A DNA stretch of 5,162 bases, taken from assembly GCA_027623585.1 (NCBI GenBank), contig JAQBVK010000186.1, forward strand, positions 1 through 5,162, in the 5' to 3' direction. A model generated the notes under the pieces. It made no database searches and was not told where the DNA came from. It saw only the letters and a list, made by a program, of their open reading frames with translations. Shown piece by piece: positions 1 through 4,768 of this stretch (its first letter is position 1; every line of letters begins with the position of its first letter). The position numbers were made by a program, and so were the translations under genes. The DNA comes from Planctomycetota bacterium (GTDB lineage: Bacteria > Planctomycetota > UBA1135).

Positions 1-366
1 GCCGAGCGCCTCTACGCGGTCGTCGAAGGGGGGGGGATGGCGCCTGGGGATTGGTCCGAATTACTCGGTAGCAGCGGACTCGGTGAAACCGAAGCCGTCG
101 CGGCGCGCACCTATCTGGTGGATGCCGGGCGCGTGGTCAGTCCTGGCGACGGCGTGTTCCTGGCGACGAACTGGGTCGAACGCTTCCGCGACGACGTAGT
201 TGCCCAACTCCAAGGCAAAGGCATGGACATCCCGGCGCTCCGCGACAAGTGGCGCACCTCACGCAAGTACGTGATGCCACTCCTGGAGTGGTTGGATCAG
301 TGCGGCGTCACCGAGCGCCGTGGTCCGAACCGTCTGTTGCGCGATCCGAAAGCGCCGGTCGCCTGA
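1..366 (+). CDS. selB: Selenocysteine-specific elongation factor SelB, C-terminal fragment
   Basis: The frame is open from the first base and ends at TGA 364-366, so only the last 121 codons are present. SelB is the EF-Tu-like GTPase that brings Sec-tRNA to UGA codons. Its C-terminal tandem winged-helix domains bind the SECIS hairpin in selenoprotein mRNA. The visible part fits the last two winged helices. The best marker is the segment at nt 235-348, with TSRKYVMPLLEWLD followed by GVTERRG and a final NRLLR, which closely resembles the conserved end of bacterial SelB (TSRKYAxPLLEYxDxxGVTxRxGxxRxL). The GTPase domain lies outside the window. No selA, selC or selenoprotein gene is visible here. 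The 3' end overlaps the convergent nucleotidyltransferase gene by 59 nt. A nine-G run lies at 28-36, so the frame before it depends on its length being correct; the frame after it is secure. The family call rests on recognised motifs, not on a search. Confidence 0.85.
   Translation, partial: AERLYAVVEGGGMAPGDWSELLGSSGLGETEAVAARTYLVDAGRVVSPGDGVFLATNWVERFRDDVVAQLQGKGMDIPALRDKWRTSRKYVMPLLEWLDQCGVTERRGPNRLLRDPKAPVA
28..36 (+). repeat. Nine-G homopolymer inside selB
   Basis: Nine consecutive G residues encode three glycines between the preceding YAVVE and the following MAPGDW. Such tracts are prone to replication slippage and to sequencing-length errors. With nine G the frame is continuous on both sides. 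Confidence 0.9.
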
Positions 367-1069
367 GGCGCGCCTGCGCGAAGGCGACGCGTTCCGGGGT
401 GCTGATCTCGCACCACCAGCCGGAGTGAAGCAGGGCGTGGTGCTCGACACCCGCCGCGAGCGCGGGTAGTAATCCATCACGGATTAAGCAGAGCGGCGCG
501 GTGGGACGCGCGGCGCGCGCGAGCGCGAGGGCGCTCAACCACGCCGGATGCGGTCGGCACAGTCCGGTGAAGACCGCGGCGCCGGAGTCTTGCGCCTGAG
601 TGCGCGCTGCGAGACCGAGCACGCGCCTGCGCGCGTCGTAGCGCAAACCGCCGAACTCGGCGAGTGAAGAGTTCGGATGCAGCAGCAACGTGCCCGGTGG
701 CGCGTCCCGTAGAGCGGAGAGGTCGAAATCGCCGAAGAGTTTGGCGTTGGCGCAGAGGGCTGGCAGCGCGCCGTTGGCTTGGGTCACCGTGAGCAGGGTG
801 CCGCCGGTGCCGAGCAGAGTGGGTTCTTCGAGGAAGTTCAGCGCGGCGAGAGGTGCCGCGGCCTGCGCCGTGTCGCGCACCTGCCTGGCATGGTGATGCA
901 GATTGATCCACACCGGCGTGAAGCCGGCGGCCATGACCTTCGGCAAGAGGTCGGCGAGCGGCGAGGTGCCGGCCACGGGTACGCAGGCCTTGGCCCAGCG
1001 CTCCCGCAGGCCGACCAAGCGCGTCGCCTTGCCGGCGGCGAAGAGCAGCGCCGCGCCCGGCGCGCTCAT
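308..1069 (-). CDS. MurU-like sugar-1-phosphate nucleotidyltransferase with altered active site
   Basis: This 253-residue protein has the NTP_transferase (Rossmann-like) fold, closest in layout to MurU, which makes UDP-MurNAc from MurNAc-1-phosphate. In order: an N-terminal LFAAGKATRL (residues 9-18) at the place of the Gly-rich nucleotide loop; K27 in KACVPVAG, matching the conserved KPxxPVxG; EEPTLLGTGG (81-90), the usual LGTGG/ETGG element; NAKLFGDFDL (108-117), where the family has NGDxxxDxDL; and WWCEISTPERVA (218-229), where the family has WxDxGTPERLA. Both metal-binding aspartates are thus changed (D to K110, D to E221), and the Gly-rich loop is degenerate. The start ATG overlaps the upstream kinase stop as ATGA, which indicates translational coupling. 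The last ~19 residues are encoded antisense to the end of selB and lie beyond the conserved domain. It may be a pseudoenzyme, or an enzyme with a shifted substrate or mechanism. The fold is fairly sure; the substrate is unknown. Confidence 0.72.
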   Translation of the reverse strand: MSAPGAALLFAAGKATRLVGLRERWAKACVPVAGTSPLADLLPKVMAAGFTPVWINLHHHARQVRDTAQAAAPLAALNFLEEPTLLGTGGTLLTVTQANGALPALCANAKLFGDFDLSALRDAPPGTLLLHPNSSLAEFGGLRYDARRRVLGLAARTQAQDSGAAVFTGLCRPHPAWLSALALARAARPTAPLCLIRDGLLPALAAGVEHHALLHSGWWCEISTPERVAFAQARLRRPALSDRATDGSDHGAR

Positions 1070-2058
1070 GCCATCAAGGTGCGCAGTTCCGGACAGAGCT
1101 CCGGGCGCTCCGCGAACAATCGATGCGCGTGCGCCAGGGCGCGCGTCTCGGCGGGCCGGTACTCGTCCCGGCCTTGCGCGAGCAGGTTGCCGAAGGTGCC
1201 GAGCGCTTTGAGAACGCGTTGCAGCGCGGAGTAGTGAAAGCGTTCCCGCGCCGCTTCTTCACTGAGCCCATGCGAGGCGCCCCAGGCCGGCACGGCATCC
1301 GCGAGCAGGCGCACGACCGCCTCCGGCAGGTCGACGTAGGCGTCGGTCGCGAGTGAGGCGAGGTCGTAGTAGAGCGGTCCGCGGCGAAGATCTTGGTGGT
1401 CGAGCCAGCCGATTTCGCCGGGCCGCGTTGCGGGCTGGTGCAAATGCACGAGATTGCGCGAATGGAAGTCGCGATGCTGCATGCACTGCGGACCGTCGGC
1501 GGCTTCGTGCGCCAATTGATCGAGCGCGGCGCGCGCGGCGATGACCTCGTCGGCGGCGAGCGCGCGGCGGCGCCAGGTCTGCAGCCAGCGCTCCAAGAAC
1601 ATGCCGAGTTCGCGGCGGAACAGCGCGGCGTCGAGCGCGAGCGCGGCCTGCGGATGGTCGGCCGGGAGCGGGCGGAACGCGAATCGTTCCCACCCCGCGA
1701 GGAGCGCCGCGTAGGAGCCGGCGTCGGGCAGCGTGCAGAACAGCGTGTCGCCGAAATCCTCGGCGAGGTACGCCCAGCCGCCGCGGTTCGAGACCCCACC
1801 GGCGAGCCGGGTCGGCGAGGCGAGCGCGGGTGTCCTCAGATCGCAGCCGCTGAGCCACAAGGCGGTGGCATGGGGCGGCGGCGCGTCGGAGATCACGATC
1901 AGCCAGCCGCACTCGGGCGTGGGGCGGTAGTAGCGGCGTGCGCCAGCCTCCGGGGTCAGAGGGTGCAGAGATTCGGCCGCGATCGGGAGCAGGGCGGCTG
2001 CGGCGCGCAGGTCTTCGTCGAGCTCGGGCGCGGTCAGGAAGGTGGGGGAAGTTTCCAT
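1066..2058 (-). CDS. AmgK-like sugar kinase (aminoglycoside phosphotransferase fold)
   Basis: This 330-residue cytosolic kinase is of the APH/choline kinase type and resembles AmgK, which phosphorylates MurNAc and GlcNAc at the anomeric C1. The N-lobe holds EAGARRYYR (38-45), matching the family's GDASFRRYFR, then ISDAPPP (56-62), matching the MDAPP element. The hinge-like stretch is LAEDFGDTLF (98-107). The Brenner motif HRDFHSRN (195-202) supplies the catalytic Asp197 and Asn202. LDHQDLRRGPLYYDLASL (219-236) matches AmgK's IDFQDAxxGPxxYDLxSL, with Asp220 as the Mg ligand. Length agrees with AmgK (about 330-340). No key residue is missing. The ATG at 2058 overlaps the TGA of the upstream gene by one base (TGATG), and its stop overlaps the next start (ATGA). 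The open frame continues upstream to 2547, but that extension is an Arg-rich shadow of the TIM-barrel gene; there is no Shine-Dalgarno, as expected for coupled translation. The exact sugar is an inference. Confidence 0.8.
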   Translation of the reverse strand: METSPTFLTAPELDEDLRAAAALLPIAAESLHPLTPEAGARRYYRPTPECGWLIVISDAPPPHATALWLSGCDLRTPALASPTRLAGGVSNRGGWAYLAEDFGDTLFCTLPDAGSYAALLAGWERFAFRPLPADHPQAALALDAALFRRELGMFLERWLQTWRRRALAADEVIAARAALDQLAHEAADGPQCMQHRDFHSRNLVHLHQPATRPGEIGWLDHQDLRRGPLYYDLASLATDAYVDLPEAVVRLLADAVPAWGASHGLSEEAARERFHYSALQRVLKALGTFGNLLAQGRDEYRPAETRALAHAHRLFAERPELCPELRTLMA

Positions 2059-2921
2059 CAGGCGGGGGCGGGGGTGCAGGCTTCCCAAGCGATGCGGAAG
2101 TCGTGGAGTTCGGTTGAAGTCTCCGAGCAGAGTGCGGCGGCCGGGCGCTCGCCGCTCGAAAAATCGCGCAATTCGAGCGCGCCCATGCCGTCGTAGCGGG
2201 CATCGGCGAGCGCTTGGCGCACCGCCGGCCAAGGAATCGATCCACGGCCCGGCGCGAGATGCGCATCTTCGCGGCCGTCGTTGTCGTGCACGTGGAGGTG
2301 CGCGAGGCGCGTACCGGCGTCGCGTAATTCGTTCATCACTCCGCCATCGACGTGCGCGTGTCCGAGATCGAGGCAGATGCCCGCGGCTCCCGACGGATCC
2401 ACTTCGTCGAGCAAGGCGCGCAGAGCGCCGGTGCGCGTGCCCGTGGAGATGATGTTTTCCAGCAGCAGTCGCACGCCCGCTTCTGCTGCGATCGGGAGCA
2501 AGGTTGCGACGGCTTCGCGCGCCCAGCCTTGCGTGTGCGCGTCCCACGGATCACGCTGCCAGCCGAGGTGCAGCACTGCGCAAGCCGCTCCGAGCAGTCC
2601 GGCTGCGCGCAATCCGTCGGCGGCGCCCGCGCACGCAGCGGCGCGCTCCGCGGCGTCGGCGTGAATCACGGACCACTTACGGCCTTGCTCGCGCAGCTCA
2701 GGAACCGAGGGATAGAAGGGCAGATGCACGCTGCCGGCGCGGAGGCCGTGCTCGGCGAGGCGCGCGCCGAAGCGCTCACATGCGGCAGGATCTCTCCAAG
2801 GCACGTGGGGTTCCGCGAGCCAGGCCTCCACGGTGCGGTAACCGCTCCGCCGGACCGCGTCGAGCGCTGCGGCGTCCATGTGACCGTGCACCAAAAGGTG
2901 CGTAGAGAGCGTGAGTTGCAC
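2058..2921 (-). CDS. Sugar phosphate isomerase/epimerase family TIM barrel
   Basis: This 287-residue protein is of the xylose isomerase-like/AP endonuclease 2 superfamily, whose members are metal-dependent sugar isomerases and epimerases. Candidate metal and active-site residues fall at the usual strand ends: H66 (SVHLP), H118 (VLHLG), E155 (LLLEN), D185 and H188 (ICLDLGHAH), H210 and H212 (HLHVHDNDG), and E250 (GALELRD). The loop APGRGSIPW (223-231) is the family's PGxGxIxW element. Length is typical. The start is GTG 2921-2919: translation then begins directly with strand 1 (MQLTLSTH), as in most relatives. There is no strong ribosome site; AGGA lies about 12 nt upstream. It is the first gene of a leftward operon with the kinase and nucleotidyltransferase, so it may interconvert the sugar that feeds the kinase. 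Subfamily and substrate cannot be told from the sequence; an endonuclease IV-like role is less likely given the context. Confidence 0.8.
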   Translation of the reverse strand: MQLTLSTHLLVHGHMDAAALDAVRRSGYRTVEAWLAEPHVPWRDPAACERFGARLAEHGLRAGSVHLPFYPSVPELREQGRKWSVIHADAAERAAACAGAADGLRAAGLLGAACAVLHLGWQRDPWDAHTQGWAREAVATLLPIAAEAGVRLLLENIISTGTRTGALRALLDEVDPSGAAGICLDLGHAHVDGGVMNELRDAGTRLAHLHVHDNDGREDAHLAPGRGSIPWPAVRQALADARYDGMGALELRDFSSGERPAAALCSETSTELHDFRIAWEACTPAPA

Positions 2922-2945
2922 CCTGGCTCGTTATCCTAGAGAACC
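2922..2945. promoter_or_regulatory. 24-bp divergent start region with symmetric -10-like site
   Basis: Only 24 bp separate the GTG of the leftward operon and the ATG of the rightward VWA gene, and both starts are well supported by the proteins. The core TTATCCTAG reads as TATCCT (2932-2937) on the + strand and TAGGAT (2936-2931) on the - strand, each matching TATAAT at 4 of 6 bases. If used, transcription would begin within a few bases of each start codon, giving leaderless or nearly leaderless mRNAs. No convincing -35 box is seen on either strand, and any -35 would lie inside the opposing coding sequence. This is a candidate only. Confidence 0.25.
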
Positions 2946-4508
2946 ATGCGCTGGCTTTCACTGCTACTCGCCGCGTCCTTCCTCGCCGCTCCGGCGATAG
3001 CACAGGACGACACGGTCAAGGATTTCAAGCGCTTCTACCGCAAGGAGAAGGATCCGATGGTGCGCGTGGAGTTGATCCTCTCCTTGGAGGGGATCGAGGA
3101 CGCCGGCGTGGCGTCGGTTTTGCTGCCGATCCTTGAGGACGAGGATCCCGCGCTCGCTGCGGCCGCGCTGCGGGTCATCATCCAGTTGAAGGAAGCGCCG
3201 AGCCGCGCGCCGCTGCTGACGGTGCTCGAAGAGGGGAAGCCGGCCGACCTGCTACCGGTCATCGCGCGCGCTGTAGGTGAAGGCCGCTGGCCGGAGTTCG
3301 CGACCCTGCTGCTTCCCTACCTCACCGACAAGAACGACGCGATGCGCTTGTGGACGGTGACTTCGCTCGGCGCGTTGCGCGATGCCGAGGCTTTGATCCC
3401 GTCGGCTCAGATGGTCACCACGGACGGCAACGCGATGGTGCGCGCGGCGGCGGTCCAGACGGTCGTGTTCCTCGGCAAGGGGCGCGAAGCCGAAGCCGGA
3501 CCGGCCTTGGTCGCGGCGCTTCACGACGCGAGCCTCAGCGTTTCGATGGCGGCGTGCCGCGGGTTGCGCACCATTCGCACCGTCGATGCGATCGGACCCT
3601 TGATCGAGATCCTGGAGCTCGGCGAGGCCGGGCGGCTGTTGGAGGAGATCTGGCCGACGCTGGTGGCGATCACCGACGAGCCCTTCAGTCCCGATCCTGG
3701 GCTGTGGCGGCGTTGGTGGGATCGCGTGACCGAAAGTGGCGGTTACGTGCTCATGAGTGATGCGGAGGTTCAGAAGCGCCAAACGGCGCGCGCCGAGACC
3801 AACGCCGAATACCATCCGCCGAAAACGGCCGTGACCTTCATGGGGGTGGAGACGGCGAGCCGCAACATCGTGTTCGTCATCGACGTCTCGGGCTCGATGG
3901 AGGAATTGGTGGTGAACCGCGACGCCTTCCGTGAACGCGGCTTCACCAACTTTCAGAAGCTGGAGATCGTGAAGGAAGAATTGAAGCGTTCGATCGAGAG
4001 CCTCGAAAGCAACGTGCGCTTCAACATTCACTCCTTCGCGACGCAGGTGCATCCGTGGAAGAAGGGATTGGTGCCGGCGAACACCTTGAACAAGAAATCG
4101 GCGGAGGCGTGGATCGACAGCCTCAAGCCGATCGGTGGTGCACAGGCTTCGGAGCGCGCCTCCTCCGGATTGCGCAGTTCTTCCGGACTGGAAGACGGCC
4201 GCACGAATGCGCATGCCGGATTGCTCGCGGGTCTCGGCGTGCCGGAAGATCCGAGCAAGCGTGGCGCCGTGACCGAATCCGCCGCTGACCCCAAGGAAGG
4301 CGAGGGCGACACCATGTTCTTCCTCACCGACGGGAAGCCGACGGTCGGTGAAATCGTAGACACCGAGGACATTCTGGTCTCGATTCAAGAGGTGAACCGC
4401 TTCCGCAAGGTCACGATCCACACCATCGCGATCGGCGACTTCACTTCGAACTTCCTGAAGAAACTCGCCGACCAGAACGGCGGGGTCTTCGTCGACCTCG
4501 GCAAGTAG
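2946..4508 (+). CDS. Exported HEAT-repeat and von Willebrand factor A domain protein
   Basis: This 520-residue protein begins with a Sec signal peptide (MRW, hydrophobic LLLAASFLAA, likely cut after AIA at residue 19; no lipobox Cys), so it should act in the periplasm or outside the cytoplasm. The peptide fixes the ATG at 2946. Residues ~25-240 are alpha-helical HEAT-like repeats (for example 38-82, 131-177 and 184-225), usually a protein-binding scaffold. A linker with WRRWWD (254-259) follows, a pattern common in planctomycetal HEAT proteins. The VWA domain spans ~305-520. Its MIDAS metal site looks intact: D313, S315 and S317 in DVSGS, T420 in GRTN, and D462 in FLTDG. A Ser-rich insert (about 399-418) sits just before T420, where relatives usually read straight from GG to TN. 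The C-terminus (FLTDGKPTVGEI, then IHTIAIGD and NGGVFVDLG) is typical of the family. Probably a metal-dependent adhesion or assembly protein; partner unknown. It is divergent from the sugar operon, and a terminator follows the stop. Confidence 0.85.
   Translation: MRWLSLLLAASFLAAPAIAQDDTVKDFKRFYRKEKDPMVRVELILSLEGIEDAGVASVLLPILEDEDPALAAAALRVIIQLKEAPSRAPLLTVLEEGKPADLLPVIARAVGEGRWPEFATLLLPYLTDKNDAMRLWTVTSLGALRDAEALIPSAQMVTTDGNAMVRAAAVQTVVFLGKGREAEAGPALVAALHDASLSVSMAACRGLRTIRTVDAIGPLIEILELGEAGRLLEEIWPTLVAITDEPFSPDPGLWRRWWDRVTESGGYVLMSDAEVQKRQTARAETNAEYHPPKTAVTFMGVETASRNIVFVIDVSGSMEELVVNRDAFRERGFTNFQKLEIVKEELKRSIESLESNVRFNIHSFATQVHPWKKGLVPANTLNKKSAEAWIDSLKPIGGAQASERASSGLRSSSGLEDGRTNAHAGLLAGLGVPEDPSKRGAVTESAADPKEGEGDTMFFLTDGKPTVGEIVDTEDILVSIQEVNRFRKVTIHTIAIGDFTSNFLKKLADQNGGVFVDLGK
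4161..4190 (+). repeat. Short tandem repeat in VWA insert (SSGL twice)
   Basis: Two 12-nt units, 4161-4172 and 4179-4190, match at 10 of 12 bases with an 18-nt period. They encode SSGL at residues 406-409 and 412-415 inside the Ser-rich insert next to the MIDAS threonine. This suggests that the insert grew by local duplication. Confidence 0.6.
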
Positions 4509-4530
4509 CGCCGCCCAAGGGGGCCAGTTC

Positions 4531-4573
4531 CTGGGTTTCTCGGGCCGGACATTTGTGAAACCCAGCTTTCTTC
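4531..4573 (+). terminator. Intrinsic terminator after the VWA gene
   Basis: The perfect 9-bp arms CTGGGTTTC (4531-4539) and GAAACCCAG (4557-4565) enclose a 17-nt loop and are followed by the T-rich CTTTCTTC (4566-4573). It starts 22 nt after the VWA stop codon. The T tract is interrupted and the loop is long, so efficiency is uncertain. Its 3' arm overlaps the proposed -35 of the tRNA promoter. Confidence 0.6.
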
Positions 4574-4583
4574 AGGCTATACT
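4553..4583 (+). promoter_or_regulatory. Sigma-70-type promoter for tRNA-Pro
   Basis: The -10 box TATACT (4578-4583) matches TATAAT at 5 of 6 bases. TTGTGA (4553-4558) matches TTGACA at 4 of 6 with a 19-bp spacer, which is longer than ideal. Transcription would start near 4590, leaving about 32 nt of 5' leader before the tRNA. The -10 box is convincing by position and by its AT content in a GC-rich setting; the -35 is less sure. Confidence 0.55.
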
Positions 4584-4621
4584 TGACCGGAGCGGAGGGG
4601 AACCCGACAATCCGCGTCCTT

Positions 4622-4698
4622 CGGGGCGTAGCTCAGCCTGGTAGAGCGCTGCGTTCGGGTCGCAGAGGCCGGAGGTTCGAATCCTCTCGCCCCGACCA
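4622..4698 (+). tRNA. tRNA-Pro (anticodon CGG)
   Basis: A complete 77-nt cloverleaf can be folded by eye: acceptor CGGGGCG/CGCCCCG (7 bp), D stem GCTC/GAGC, anticodon stem CTGCG/CGCAG with loop TTCGGGT (anticodon CGG, reading CCG), variable loop AGGCC, and T stem GGAGG/CCTCT with one G-U pair and loop TTCGAAT. The discriminator is A73 and the 3' CCA is encoded (4696-4698). The sequence closely resembles the bacterial tRNA-Pro consensus. No intron or mismatch is present. CCG is a frequent proline codon in the GC-rich genes around it. The gene is preceded by a likely promoter and followed by a UUCG hairpin with a short T run. Confidence 0.97.
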
Positions 4699-4724
4699 TT
4701 TCCCACCCGGCCTCGATCATCCTT

Positions 4725-4750
4725 CCGTCGCGCTTCGGCCGACGGCTTTT
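4725..4750 (+). terminator. UUCG-loop hairpin terminator between tRNA-Pro and the next gene
   Basis: The stem is CCGTCG (4725-4730) with CGACGG (4740-4745). It is extended by GC/GC (4732-4733 with 4738-4739) past a bulged C4731 and capped by a stable cUUCGg tetraloop at 4733-4738. CTTTT follows (4746-4750). It begins 26 nt after the tRNA CCA and ends 18 nt before the GTG of the next gene. It could end the tRNA transcript, act as a leader attenuator for the downstream gene, or both. Confidence 0.65.
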
Positions 4751-4754
4751 CGGC

Positions 4755-4760
4755 AGGAGA
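4755..4760 (+). promoter_or_regulatory. Ribosome binding site for the GTG start at 4769
   Basis: AGGAGA lies 8 nt before GTG 4769-4771. It is the only strong Shine-Dalgarno sequence seen in the window, and it decides the start of the last gene in favour of GTG over the in-frame ATG at 4928. Confidence 0.7.
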
Positions 4761-4768
4761 CAGGTTTC

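Noticed and set aside
1393..2196. Rightward 267-codon frame opposite the kinase, and similar frames at 2352-2939 and 779-1234
   Set aside because: These are shadows of the leftward operon, rich in Arg, Gly and Ala, with no motifs.
2059..2547. Upstream extension of the kinase frame to 2547
   Set aside because: It is Arg-rich, lies out of frame inside the TIM-barrel gene and has no domain. The ATG at 2058 with TGATG coupling fits the AmgK N-terminus.
2888..2901. Hairpin GCACC-AAAA-GGTGC near the operon start
   Set aside because: It is a 5-bp stem within the coding sequence of the TIM-barrel gene, encoding conserved-looking residues after strand 1. It is too short to claim as a regulator.
3252..4421. 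Long leftward frame (389 codons) opposite the VWA gene
   Set aside because: The + strand carries a clear signal peptide, HEAT repeats and an intact MIDAS. The opposite frame has no recognisable domain and is expected from GC-rich codon bias.
308..4508. Possible in-frame UGA (selenocysteine) read-through because SelB is present
   Set aside because: Each complete gene ends at or beyond the conserved end of its domain, and no SECIS-like hairpin or homologous extension past a UGA was seen.
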